The notes beneath the pieces were generated by a model. The model did not search any database, was not told the DNA's origin, and was given only the letters and a program-made list of their open reading frames with translations. Of a DNA stretch of 64,000 nucleotides, positions 1 through 13,110 are shown piece by piece (position 1 is the stretch's first letter; each line of letters starts with the position of its first letter). A program made the position numbers and the translations under genes. Origin of the DNA: Capitulum mitella (lineage: Eukaryota > Arthropoda > Thecostraca > Pollicipedomorpha > Pollicipedidae); the NCBI GenBank assembly GCA_030062745.1, contig CP099842.1, positions 10,919,838-10,983,837 of the forward strand, read 5' to 3'.

Positions 1-966
1 GAGATTGGCATAAATTTAGATTATAGATCTAGAGATTATAGATGGGACTTTTACCATTGGTCCATACATTTCAAATCTTGAGAAAATTCATAGGCGTTCA
101 CAGGATTTCAAAAATAGGGGGATTAGTTTTTCAACAAATGAATGAACAAAAAAGACAAAAGCACTTTTTTGGCTTCTGCTAGTCGTGTTATGCGACAGAA
201 GTACAAATCGTATTACAATGCTTGTATAATGTTAGCATGAGCGGTGCCAGGGACATGAAAAAGGGGGAACTATCATGGTCACATGTTCTTCAGATCAACT
301 CTTGACATTTGACCTTAAATGACCTCCAGTGATTTTGCGGTCAGTTGGAATGATCTCGTGTGCATTTGGTATTATCTGAAAACGTTTTCAATCATTTGAA
401 TTCACTCTGTTTCAAAAATCCCATTTTGCGAATATTGTGAAGTAGGGTACGCGCACTGACGTTTTAGGTCATAGCCCGGTGACCCAACCTGATACTAAGC
501 TGAAACGTGGTACACAAATAGAAGGCACCCTTCTACGTCATATGTATTCTGGGTTTGGCATTTGAAGGAATAGCGCCGAAATTATTACGATAAACCAAAT
601 TTTGATTTTGATCTTGACCTGACCTTGTAAAGTGACTTAAGATAAACAAAATCATATTTACACGTTGTCCGACTATTTAGCTATACATTCATATAAAGTT
701 TTAAATTCTGTCTTAAAGACGCTAGTTTTGGTAGTCATTTTCCTTTTACCCTCAACAGGGCCAAAAATGGCCTGAGGTGCCTGCCAAAAATATTGCCTGG
801 CTCCGTCCCTGGGTAAAATAGAATTTCTAAATTTTGTCACAGTACGTAGAAAGAATAGCTAGGAAAATTCATCAAGTTTCGTGAATCTACACCAAAAAGC
901 TTGGAACTGGCAAGCAGAAAACCCGAGGGGGGGGCGGATTCAGTTCCCTGCCGGGAATAGCGTTAA
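1..966 (-). mobile_element. Interspersed non-coding repeat, copy A (cut by window edge)
   Basis: Read on the minus strand, this stretch is collinear with 44,087-45,040 and, more weakly, with 59,041-60,000. It begins near 966 with a TTAA-like end, then a G-rich run, and continues through the same AGGTCA-rich segments and the same AT-rich tail until the window ends. No reading frame of useful length is shared among the copies, so this looks like a non-autonomous element. The class is unknown. I could not see terminal inverted repeats or a target duplication because the far end is missing. Confidence 0.8.
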
Positions 967-3707
967 ATAAGAATTTCAGTTCATTAGCATGAGACAGATA
1001 TGTTAGGTTTTCTTTCTGATTGACATGGTGACGCAAATGAGTCGAATTTCCTTTTTCCACTATCAAACCAAAATCTGCTTTGATGGTTGTCTGAAACACA
1101 CATACCAGGATCCATTAAATCAAAGTTGGTGTAAGCCACACAAATTGCAAATTTTGTTAATTAAAAAGTAGGTATTCAAGCTGAATAACCACAGGTAATT
1201 ACAATAACACAAAGTGAAGAATGCCTTGCTCACAATATGACTGATAGCCATCAGCACCATGAAATATCACATTCATCTCATATTTTGAGTGCAATGAATG
1301 ATGCACTTGAACAAATGTCCTTGAAACTTCGTCCATTTCAGACTCTTTTCTTGAGTGAAGTGCATTGGCTGTTATGGGTGAAACCATTAGGGGCTGGGGG
1401 GATATGTTTCCTCCAATTTGAACAAAACAGACTGTAATCCCCCAATTTTGATTGGAAAATAAACATTTTCTTGTTATTTCTCGCTGACAAACAAGATATT
1501 GAGTCAGATTGTCCCACAGAATTTGATTTCCTCCCCATCAGTTTCTGAAATATGGCCTAAGCCCATGCCTGCTTTGTTCAGTCCAGCTTTCACACATATG
1601 CACACAATGCAAACTTGATGTCCACAGTGTATTACAAGAAATATATACTTTGCATGCTGCCACAGATTTAACAGTCTTGTCCCTTGTCATTTAACAGTCT
1701 ACCCTGCTGCTGCAGCAAAAGCCAATCCATTTTATGCAACTTGTATCTTGCAGACAGTGCTAGATATCATTAAGTATTCTGACCAGTCATCACAGCATAT
1801 CTCTGTTGTAGAATGTATTATTATACAATTCCGTTTTTGCTACTGCTGAACAACATTGGTAATCATGTTATGATGTAATATCAAATGTTGCAACATCACG
1901 CAAGCCAATTAAATCTAAATCCCATGTTTATTACATTGTTTTGAGTGGTTACATACAATCGGTCCAGCTAAAACCGCACATGTAAAACAGTATAGCAGCC
2001 CAAACAACACCATCAACCACATCAGACCTATTAACTAAGCCCAAGTTGCAACTTGCAGTCCCACTTATAATGAAATGATGTAGTAAGTGCATCCACACCA
2101 TGGAATCAGTGCCAAAAAGAATGGTAGAACTACATTAAAACAGGCCAAAATCTCCAGCCTAATTCGCCAATTTTCAATTCCCATCTTGCTGCACTGAAGG
2201 TCCACATATGCCGGACAACTTTACACGGCCTAAATATTGCACAGATATACGAAATCGCCAACGACGCCTGTGCAGACGTTCTGTGCCACGCACAGTTCAC
2301 TGAAAAAGTATGTCTGGATGACCAATAATAGTTAAAATTTATCAAAGTCCACCCAAGAACATGCGACAAGCGCCTTCCCACTGAGACTCGTAAGCACGCC
2401 GGGGATCTATGTCGTCACTGGTCCACAGTGAACACACAGTTGCTATGCCCCCTGCTCAGGCCCATAGGTGGGTCGCGTGGTTGCCAGATACGCGATCCGC
2501 AAAATGTTTCCTGTTTTGCAGGTGAAAGCCTTCGTGCCTCGTTACGACCTCATGAAATTAGGAAAGGAACGGGTAATATCTAACACTTTTCAAGGATTTG
2601 CCAAATGGGTGACAATTACAAGTATTTTACTGCTGAAGACACCTACTGATGTACGAATCATGCATTTTCTCCTCCATTTCACAGCGTCGAAGCATGCGAG
2701 CCAAGCAGCCCTCTGGTGACAGCACTGAACTAATGGATGGATTTCAGTGACGCTGTCTCAGTTAACCGATGTAGCAGCTGAAAAGAGGTATTCCAGACAT
2801 TTATTAGCTATGAACGCGACCTACCACGCCAACACTCCTGAATGAACATACCATCAGAGAATGGTGCAGTCATGTAATGCTCCAGAGATGGTGGCAGTAT
2901 GGAAAGCTCAAAAAGACGGCTTTGCACCTCCAACAGTTAGGCTTGTTCTGTCCGTGTTTATGTGTAGCAAACCGACTAAAATTCGGATGTGACGCCTTTG
3001 GCTCCTGTATCGAATGCTATGTATTTTGACTAGATCTTGATACCGCTAACGTGCACCGCAGCACGACCTCACCTCCAGTTACGGCTAAAGTTTTTTATCA
3101 TCGTCGCTGAAATTAAGTGGTAGCACAGCGCGGAAGGCAGCAGTGCAACAGTGCAACTATAACTTTGTCATGTAATAACGGTATTGAATAGTGCAATCAC
3201 AATCATGATTTGGCTTCCATTACCGTGCGGGTATTAAACCGCGGCAAGGCCGACTGCATGTTTTAGTTCCGGACGTTACATCAGATCCGGAGGAAATTAT
3301 GCCCACGACTGCATCTCAAAAGTGCCACATTATTCATACGAAAAACCTGTACATGACACACATCTGACGGATTTAGTTACTTAGGTTTTACGACACAACG
3401 ACGCCAGGGTGGAAACGCGGTCACTCACATTGGAGAATGAGCGTCCAGAAAGCGGGCAAGCTGCCGACTAACCTAGAGATCCGATGCAAAAAGAAATTCT
3501 GCCGGTGAGATTTTAGAAGTCACTGCAGATGTTCGCCATCGCTCACCTCACACTCGACTTGATCGGAAAGCGAACTGGTTATTTTCCTTTATTTGAAAAC
3601 TCATTTTGATTGGATACAAGATGTAGTCCGTTGTGATTTGTCTGACGGACACAGAATGGTTCCTGATTGTCCATTAAATATTGTTTTGCGTTATCATTGT
3701 CTATCTG

Positions 3708-3789
<82 letters not shown>

Positions 3790-6700
3790 TCTTGAATACA
3801 TATATATATATATATATATCATTTCTTGCCAGCTGTTATCTGAATGATATCATTTTTGCCAAACCAGGTTGATATGCAATGTAAACATACTCATTTTTGC
3901 CCTCTTGTCGATGCACGGTTATAGGAAGGTGCCCTCTATAGTTTTAAAACCAAAGTTCAGTGTAGATCCCAGAAATGTCCCGGAAAGGTCCGCGACTGGA
4001 CTGGAGTCCCTTTGAAAGACAGGCATTCCATCGACGAGCTCCACTCAGTAAACAGGCATTCATAAACACAGAGGTCTCGTGACCTTAGAGAGATGGTCAG
4101 CACTTGGCTTATGGAGTCCCTTACGTACGAGGAGTCGCAAACACGACTGTGCATTCTGGCATCGTAGCATCGTCAAGAAGTGTTGGAATAAATGATGTTC
4201 CTTGTTCCCAAGAGGGACAGAAAATCACACTTCCAAACATTGCATGGTCAAATGAAAAGCTAGCCTAAAAATGCAAGTGAGGAAAGCGGACGCACCACCA
4301 AACGACCGATGAAAGTAAGGTGACTTCAAGCTGCTAATAAACAGATATGTAATCAAGTGCATTTTTCAAGCACTGTAGATTGTAAATAGGAATACATCTT
4401 TTCCATGACGTCTTGACTTTTGCGCTTTTAATTTCCTTGTCGCCCAATGTATCCCACCACAACCCTACATATCGCGTTAACTGCAGAAAATGGTCTAAAC
4501 ATTACCTGCTGCTCGTTAAATCTTGATGTTCTGCTGCCAATGGTGGGCATGTTTTCTATGTGCAACTGTCGCAAAACCTGTCCCATTGACTCTGTCTCAA
4601 AAAAGGCAGATCCAGTTTAGCACAACATTGACATAGGTTTCCGCAAATTCAGTTTATGGCGTCTCACATCGAGATACAAACGTTTTAATTCACCCGAAAA
4701 TTTAAGTTGAGATAGAAGAAAACATTTGGAGTTTGTCATTAAGGCCAACATTTCGTTGGCTTGAATGGGAAAAACGAAGCAAACCACCCGAGTAGATATT
4801 TCGCCGCTAAATCAAGGTAAGTCTGCAATCTTTCCCGGGACACGAAACGGCGTTAACGCTGTCACAATAGTCTGGAAAAGTTATGATCGGGACAAAAAAG
4901 AGAGAAAAAAAAACAGTAGGGATAATCTCGACTGACGTTCAAATCGAGCCAAGTTTGTCATCTAAATAATTAAATAAGTCTAAAGGTAGGACCATGACCA
5001 AGACAAAAATCGCCACCTACCCAGTAAGTGGTGCTTGATGTTTGTATGTCACGTATTTCTGGGAGTTTTCTGTCATCGAAATGTCTTCGCTACCATCGAG
5101 GAAGATGGCAGGTTTCCTCATCATCTCACCGTTTTCTCTGTGCCCTTTTAACTACGCTATATGCGATAATCCGTTTTGATCTGTTTAATTAGATTTGTCT
5201 GCCCTGTCAAATAGTCGAAACAGATTCGGCGAAGATACGCAAGAGACTAGGTCAAGAACCAGCATAATGTTTCAAAATAAACGCGGGAGAGGCAGGTTGA
5301 AAGAATTTCATGTGGGGAGGAAATGAGCAGTGGCTGAACCAGCTCTTTCACTCCATCTACCTCCCTCCCCCTATATAAACGTGCATATTTATATAGGAAC
5401 TTTTCGGGGGCAGGTTTTCTTTCGCACATGTCTTATTGAAAACAGCAGCATATTGCGGATTAATGAGTTTTTTGCTGACTTGTTCTAAGGAGTGGATATA
5501 CTCTGCAACCTCAGTAAAAACTCCTTAAGGCGGAATATGTTGTCCTGTTGAATAATAATAATAGTTATATACACATATACATGCATTTGTAGTATATATA
5601 GTACTTAGTACTAATATATATATAAGCTTCTGTACTTAATTTACTCCAAGTAATGGATCAGCCTGTGCCACGTGCTCGAGACAAATTTAACCAAATGCCA
5701 GCTTCTTCTCAATTTCCCCCAAAACATAAAACATGGAAACATACAAGAAAGAATACCCTTCTGCGCACGAAGTGTAAAACAATGAGAGAGACATAGCCAT
5801 ACGAGTGGTCGTAGCCATCTCGAGCCATTCTGATGGAAGGATCAGAAAACACTGTCGATATCTCTCCAGTCCTGTCTGTTTCGACGTTTTCAGTCCATGT
5901 CCTGCCTCTGTTTCATGTTGCCATGTGGTAAACTGGTGGTAGTTCTGCTGTTTTGATTGTGAGATGCTTCGTTTCGCGAATGAACAACTTTTGCTCATTA
6001 ATTTTCTTTGGTACAGCATTTAGTATATATAATACATATCGTACATATCCATTCCAGTTTATCATCCTTGTTTGGTGGCGGATTAAATATGCCCCATATT
6101 TTTTGCGATCTTCTTGGGTTGAAATATTGTTGCGTGTTCGATTGCTTATTCCTGGTGCAGACTGGACGTAGTACTGCAGGAACCCCTAATCGAAGCACGT
6201 GCAAACTGATGAGCACTACTAAGGGGTAAGAATTATTTTCGTTAAACAGTTCTGATCCTTTATCGATATTGTTCATTTTTGTCGAGAAACCACAACTGAT
6301 GATAGCAACAACATCATGATAGATTTATTTAGACCAAATATAGATGAAATCCTTTCCTGTATTTCGTAAATTTACAACGTACTAAACCAGGCTGGAACAA
6401 ATAGTGTTCTTTTCGACCATACATCATTTCTAAGCTTCCTTTTCAGGAAATTTTCCGTAAAGTTGACGCCACCCCCCCCCCCTTTGACAATGCAAACAAA
6501 ATGCGTAAGTTGTGTTAAACAGATACGACATAATCGAACAGACGTAAGTAAATATGGGTAAGCCACCTCTTCTAATGATGATACCACCGTGGACTTCCAA
6601 GAGAAGTATCCGGGTTTCTCGGAGCAGCCCCTTTATCCATCCCCCAGATTATCTCATAGCTCTACCCCATGCGCTAGTCAGGCTACTGTGACGGTCTTAA

Positions 6701-7080
6701 GTCTGTTTATGTGTTTCAGGTTAATCCATTAAACTCCAGTGCTCTGCAGGTAGGGTGGCTGGGAATAACTCGTACGGAGTTAACTAAAAGCTCAAGAAAC
6801 AGGGAATGAAGGTCTTCTTATAATGAAAGGATGGCGGCTGTTAGCTGACGGTTCAAATTATGAAATTTCGGCATCTAAGTGAGACACAAGCGGGGTTAAA
6901 TTTCGCGGATTTTTGCCCATTGCCATTTTACACATATTTCTTTTTTAGATAGTTAAGTCAGTTAGGTTCATTTTATTGTCAGGAAGGTGTTGTGGTAGCG
7001 AGACAGTGTCTTAGCAAAGAGGATGAAGGCCCACGACACGCCCTTCCTCCTTCCTAGTTGAAATAAGGGGACGCCAAATT
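967..7080. other. AT-richer intergenic region, no gene seen
   Basis: Only short open frames occur here and none resembles a known protein or has a plausible exon structure. The part from about 1,090 to 2,000 has very few CpG dinucleotides. TA-rich runs lie around 5,560-5,640, and a C-homopolymer lies near 6,471-6,483. Nothing else can be supported. Confidence 0.6.
3701..3822. repeat. Compound microsatellite (CTAT)n-(TA)n
   Basis: About eleven CTAT units run into about twenty TA units. After a short interruption (ATTTCTTGAATACA) a second TA run follows. The tyrosine/isoleucine-rich open frames over it are products of the repeat. Confidence 0.95.
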
Positions 7081-10000
7081 TTACCGTCCCGTGGGCATAA
7101 CGTTGGGCGGATCCGTGATTACCATGTCACGCGGTGCGGCTGTGTGCTGAGCAATTTCTTCCTGCGAGCTGCAGTTCTGTTCAGTCCGTGCATGACCATA
7201 TTCTGTCGCTGCCCGGCTGTCCCACAACGCCAAAAACGATACCCACAGACAAAGAGATTCGAAACACTGAGTGCCCGAGAGACTTTTGGACTTGATGACG
7301 ACGATATGTGTCGGCAATAATGAAGATACATGTTTGAAATATTTTGGCTCCATGCCTATAGTTTTTGATATATTGCGGTCGAGGAGACAAACCCCTCGAC
7401 TGATGGGGGCCATTCATTGGTGCAGGACACTCCAGCCCCAGGATACCTTTAAGATCTTGTACTTGGTCCGTAAAACCCGCGTCACCAGGAGCCAGACCAG
7501 AAAGCTGGTGCGAGGGCGTGAAGCTAGCTGAGGACAAAATGGTTCACAATACATCAGGGGCACGGGAACTCCTCTTCAGTTGGGGGGAAGCATTTTGGGT
7601 CCATTGTTTCCAGTCAACGCCATATGATCAATGTTAAGTTTCAAAAAAGTTGGGAGGGCTGAAGCCCTCTGGCCCCATGGCTCCCGCGTCTAAGCAATAC
7701 ATTAATATTTCGGAACAGATTGAGTCAAAACAGGGTGATGATGGCATGAAGAGATCCTTGGGCGTGTTAAGTCACTGATAAAACCGGCTTAAGAAAAAAG
7801 CATGGACAACATGTTCAGCCATATACTCACTGAAACAATGGCTGTCATTGTGAGAGACAAACCAGCTGTTCGGCCTCCAGGTCAGAGCTGAATGCGATCA
7901 TTGGTTTATTGCTACTGTCATAGCAGCGTCAGATGCCACGTGAACGACACTACCGACACTGGGTGTATGCCACTTTGTTAGCGATCAAGTCTTTGACGAT
8001 GCACGGGCAACTATACGTTGAGTGTTCCCTTGAGTGACGGATATGCCACTTGTGAACGCGTGGATTCTGCACAGATGCATCAAAGACAGGCCCTGGAATT
8101 CAGCTGCCGGACTCCAGAAGGCTGACATCAGTCTGCCGTATTGTCAGCAGCACGTCATCCTCAGTCTCACGCCTTGACCTCCTCGCCCAGCAGACATCCC
8201 CTGTTACACTACAAGTTACTTTGTTACCGTCAACCAAAAGCGCAGCCGCTGACAGGGTGCTGGGTTTTGGTCCAAACCCATCCGTGCAAAGCGTCGCTCA
8301 GCGAACTGCGTCCATCCGTCATGTCTCAAACCATACCGCGTACAATAAACTGTCATTCAGAGAGCGGAACAGCATATCCTCGATCCTTTATAAAGTCATG
8401 CAAGTGCAGGACATAGACAGTAAATGAGTTCTGGTATTACTAAGTCAGTTTCGCATATGTATATAAACATTCACATATCTTCAGCCAAGTTTGATGACTG
8501 AAGTATGTCCCCGTCTTCCTCACATGGAAAATCAACTTTTGTATCTTGTGGAGAAACTACAGCAATTGTACACTCCCTCACGCAAAGACCAGTGATCTCT
8601 GTTATGTCGAGGGTGCACCGATAATTGACATATTTTTGCAATCAAAAATGAAATATATTATTCGCAGAAACGTGTTTTTATTGTCACTGGAGCCAAAAAT
8701 GCCAATGCCCAAACATCTTCTGAATTCTTCGACATAAAGTCCAAAACAACTTGTCGATTCTTCGCAAAACATGATGTTGAGAGACGCGTGATTCGTTCCC
8801 GCCGTCCCATGAATTTAGCTCCTCCCCCCATTCAAATGAGTGCACCAAGGAATGACAAAATAATGCTCAGTCAGCTAATGGAGCTGGTAGACGACAACTA
8901 TTCGGGTCAACCACGCAACATTGGCACGCAAGGTATGAATCTGGACCGGTACCGATCTGCATTGCACCAAACTTTAGGAATTCGCCCAGCGTCCAATACA
9001 TAGCGCGGCCTATATTTTGCGCTTCGGATAATGTTATCGCAGATAAACTATGCAAATAACACTATCTGTTTCCTTTTTATGATTTTTTTTTAGTCTGAGC
9101 ACTAATACGAGCACTGGAAGGGGGAGGGTTCTTTTGTGCCGCTACCGTTTTTCTTCGAAATCTCAAGAACGGATCGGAATTCGTCACTGCTGCTTTGTGA
9201 AATTTATGGCAACGTAATAATTCGTCGACTGACGCAAAGAAATTGAAAATCGGCCGGACATTTTTGGGGTCTGAAGCAGCTGAATTGAAACAAACGTAAC
9301 GAAAATAACGGTTGTCGCAGACAACTGAAAATTACGAGAGGACAGGCGTTCCAGGGAACATTAGCATTCGAAAATTATCATTCGTGGATACCTCGGGATG
9401 ATGGATTTACCCAAAGGAAAGCCAGGGTCAGTAAAGGTGAAGGTGGACCAGCTTGTGACCTGATGCAGATTGCTTTGCTTTGCACCATGTCGATGTGTAT
9501 GAAATATGTATTCAAAGAACATAACAGAATCACGTTGGTATATATACGTATATGTGTATATATGTAACGTTAACGTTTTACAACAATCAAATCACGCAAC
9601 TGGGTTCATTATAACGAAATAACAGCGCAAACAGCTGACATAAAACTTACCTTGAGTCAAACACTTCATCCAATGTCAATGGCCTCGATTCACTTCATTT
9701 GACTCTACGGAGGTCAGTGAACGCTGAAAGTGACCAAATGTACTGATGTTGGCTATCTTCACTGAAAGCACGCTAAATGACATGCTACACTAAAGCCACA
9801 TCAATATCCCTCGTTGCTCGAAATCTTGTCTGTAAAGATAAAAAATGGCACCATAGGTCAATGGCTTGACATGACCTCGACCCAAAATCTTCACACAAGA
9901 CTTCAAATGGATGGACATCCTTTTCCTGCCTGGTCCGAAAAGTACGGTGGGGCCTATACGTGTTGAGAATGTCCAAAGTTGACCTTTTCGACCTCATCTG

Positions 10001-10299
10001 ACCTTTGAGATGTCAACCTAGGGTCGCGAAAATTTCACACAGTGTAACTTTTTACGACCTTAACCTTAAGACTTCGTGTTTTTAGCTCTTTCCTTTTCCG
10101 AGATCGGAGGGGGCTCAAAAGTTTCCCTCTTCCAGTTCGTGTTAGTGTAAAAATCCTTTCCACTGCGCGTGACAATGGGTTAAATTGTTTTCAAATCACC
10201 CTCATCCCCTGAAATTTGATAGCATAATCCATTCATTGTCACCACCAAAAGACACCTTTGCCACTTCAAACTGCGGAATGGACGTGGGAGTGGACTGCC
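7081..10299. other. Intergenic region, no gene seen
   Basis: Short overlapping frames on both strands at 7,081-7,540 show no recognisable domain. Around 9,860-10,050 there are several TGACCT/AGGTCA half-sites, as in the interspersed repeats, but no clear copy. A TA/CG-alternating stretch lies near 9,538-9,565. Confidence 0.5.
7555..7680 (+). mobile_element. Fragment related to the 10.3-13.1 kb palindrome arm
   Basis: The segment starting with GGGAACTCCTC and continuing through a G-run and the words CAGTCAACGCCATA and GTTAAGTTTCAAAAAA matches the reverse complement of 10,600-10,710. It also matches 12,710-12,800 in direct orientation. It shows that the palindrome arm belongs to a repeated family with at least three members in this window. 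The fragment is short and diverged. Confidence 0.55.
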
Positions 10300-11084
10300 T
10301 AAAAAAAGGTGGAATGTTCGGTAGGTTCTCTCCCCCATTTTTTCCTATTGTCTGGGCTCCAAAACGACGGCATGCAAAATGTTAAACATCTAAATTAATA
10401 TTTAGCCCTCCCTCAAGAGTCTCAAAATGTTAATCATAGGGTTCCATGGAGACTGCAATGCTTGACCAGGCATAAATTGCGGAGATTTCAGCCAGGGGCC
10501 AAACGATGCTATTATCTGGAAACTCGCACGCAAAAAAGCCAGCGTGTATGAGGTTGCAAAGGTGCAGGAAGCGAAGGGAGGGCGCTACTCCCCGCCCCCC
10601 GGTGCCGCTTTTAAATTTTTTAAATTTAACATGAACCCTATGGTCGTTGATTGGAAAGAACTGCCCAAAACTGCTTCCTTGCCCCCTCCCCCCTAACGGC
10701 CCCAAGCTTGGAGGAGTTCCCGAGCCTTCGAGTGCAGGCCTTCTGACAGCTGGCGTTCAGACAACTGGTGAAGAGTTTCATGCTGGTTGTTGCGGTGGGT
10801 AACATGCCATTTATTAATCCTTAGACAACAGTTCTCCATACAATTATGGTGTGTTGTATTGCATGTTCATACAAAGCACAACATCAGTTAAAACAATGGG
10901 CACACTAGTAACGCAACATTGCACAACTTAAATGTCTAAAAAGGAATCATTGTAAGATCTATCGTACTTCAAATGTCATGCAGTTGCAGGTTGTAGTAAA
11001 CTCCTTGGTGCTTCCTACATCTTTTGGATAGCTATCAGTGACTGGTTACATCTTCGACAACATTGCCTTTCTACATGTAGGCAC

Positions 11085-11591
11085 CGTTTTCGGTAAACTT
11101 TCACCACCTGCAGAAGCTGATGCCGCTGCTCATCATGTTTTGTGTGATGTGCCACGTAGTCGGAGGTGAGTTTGATGCCGCGCTCAGCTGCGTCATTCGT
11201 GACGCGACGCCGGTGACGTCACCAGTCACTAGTGACCAGGTTCCCTGTCCCACGGGAGAGGCTTGTCGAGGAGCGCTGTGATGATTTCCAGGCTTTCGAA
11301 GATTGTGCCAGAGGCCGGTCTTACCGATTCGCCCTCTTGGATATTCTTGATGTCATCTGCATAAGAAGGCAATATTGGGAGTTGGGGTTTTGCCAGCCGA
11401 TAAAACGGTTGCTGTTGCGCATACTGGAGGATGTCATTTGACCAGTTGTTTTTTTTGGTTTCGTCTGTGGCATTGTTGCTCACTAGTGCCATTGTTATCA
11501 GTTCTCGTGTAAAGTACCATGTGCGCTTTTTCATGGTGTTTATGGCTGCATCGGCAACTGCGGCGTCCATCGTTCTGAAGATGACCAACAT
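11085..11591 (-). pseudogene. Decayed element protein, left-arm copy
   Basis: A 120-codon open frame (11,229-11,591, minus) contains the word RTWYFTRELITMALVS, then SVRPASGTIFESLEIITALL. After a stop at 11,229-11,231 the homology resumes in another frame with NDAAERGIKL, DEQRHQLLQVVKVYR and a basic tail. The same order of motifs occurs in the right arm, so one ancestral protein is implied and this copy is broken by a frameshift and stop. From memory, the order WYLTxEL...AERGxxL...DEQ..LLQVV is typical of the C-terminal part of an uncharacterised protein family seen in many invertebrate genomes. I cannot give it a firm name or function. Confidence 0.6.
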
Positions 11592-11849
11592 TTCTGATGC
11601 TTGGTGGGAAGGCGACGGGCGTCAGTGAACACGTGTCAAAACCTGGCGCTCGCCACAAAACGCGCGGAATGGCCTGTGTCGTCTATGGAATCAAACTGTT
11701 TATGTACCGAGCCCACTTGCTGGCAATGGGTGTAATCTCACAGAAGGCACACGACAAGTTCATGAAGTTTGCGACACACATCTGTTCTTTTCCACGTGCA
11801 TGTGTGGCTCACCTGCACGATGGCGCAAACTGCGGCCGTAAATGACATC

Positions 11850-12390
11850 CAGAATTACAAAATATTGGTCCATCTTCAGAACGAAGTACGCCGCAATTGC
11901 CCATACAGCTATGAATGCCATGCAAAGGCGCACTTGGTACCTTACACAGGAGCTGATAACGATGACACTAGTGAGCGCAAATGACATCCGCCAGTATGCG
12001 AAACAGCAACCGTGTAATCAGCTGGGAAAACATAAACTCCCAATGTCGCCTTCTTCTGCAGATGACATCTAGAACATCCAAGACGGCGACTCAGTAAGAC
12101 CGGCCTCTGGCACAATCTTCGAAAGCCTGGAAATCATCACAGCGTTCCTCGACAAGCCTCCTCTCCGGTAGGACAGGAAGCCTGGTTACCAGCGACTGGT
12201 GACGTTCGTCATCAGCGTCCGCGTCACGGACGACGCAGCTGAGTGCGGCATCAAACTCATCTCCGACTACGTGGCACATCACACAAAACATGATGAGCAG
12301 CCGCATCAGTTCGGCAGGTGGTGAAAGTTTACCGCAAATGGTACCCACATGGTAGAAAGGCAACGCTGTCGAAAACGTAACAATCATTGA
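11850..12390 (+). pseudogene. Decayed element protein, right-arm copy
   Basis: On the plus strand the words RRTWYLTQELITMTLVS, SVRPASGTIFESLEIITAFL, TDDAAECGIKL and HHTKHDEQ appear in the same order as in the left arm. They are interrupted by in-frame stops (one after SSADDI, one before DRKPGYQ) and by indels. It is about 20 residues shorter than the left copy before the SSADDI segment. The shared protein words, beyond shared DNA, suggest that the ancestral sequence was coding. It is not functional as it stands. Confidence 0.6.
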
Positions 12391-13110
12391 TAGCTATCCA
12401 ACAGATGCTGAAAGCACCAAGGATACTTGCTTTGCCACAACATGCAGCTGCATGACACTTGATGTGCGAAAAGCTTGAAATAACTTCTATTTAGATCTTC
12501 AAATTGTACCGTGTTGCGTTACGCGTGCGTCCAATGTTTTAACGGATGGTGCACTTGGCACGAGCATGCAGTAGAATACACCGGAGTTGTATGGAGAATC
12601 GTTGTCTAAGGATGAGTAAAAAATATATCACCAACTACAGCAACCAGCGTGTAGCTCTTCACCAGCTTCCAAAACGCTTAAACGCGTAAGGGTGCGGAGA
12701 CTCCTTCACGTTTGGAGGGGAGGGGGCAAGTGAACATTTTTGGGTTAATTCTTTTCAGTTAACGCCCGTAGGATCAACGCTAAACTTTAAAACGCGGGGG
12801 GGGGGGGGTGCAGCTGCTCTCATCCCCCCGGATTCTTGCGGCCTTACCTAAACCTTATATACAATGACATATTTGCGTGCAAATTCTCAAACAACAGCAG
12901 CGTTTGGCTCCTGGCTGAAAACTCCGCAACAGACTTCTGGTCAGGTGTTGCAGTCTCCATGGAGAGCCCTATAGGTGAAACTTTGGGGATCTTGAGGGAG
13001 GATCAAATATTAATTTAGATGTTTAATATTTCGCATGCTGTCATTTTGGAACCCAGTCCGTAGGAAAAAAACTAGGGGAGCTAACCTGTCGAACATTCCA
13101 CTTTTTTGAA

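Larger units (their letters stand above)
10300..13110. mobile_element. Large imperfect palindrome (fold-back element or two inverted element copies)
   Basis: The left arm, about 10,300-11,605, is collinear over its whole length with the reverse complement of the right arm, about 11,850-13,110, leaving a spacer of roughly 245 bp. Shared words include TTAAACATCTAAATTAATAT, CTCCATGGAGACTGCA, ATCCTTAGACAAC, TTGGATAGCTATCA and a segment around CTTTCGAAGATTGTGCCAGA. The arms differ at many positions, so the structure is old. Each arm carries a decayed coding segment pointing away from the centre. It could be a fold-back transposon with ~1.3 kb inverted termini, or two independent insertions in opposite orientation. 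No target duplication is evident. Confidence 0.8.

Noticed and set aside
3593..3872. Tyr/Ile-rich open frames
   Set aside because: They are the translation of a CTAT/TA microsatellite.
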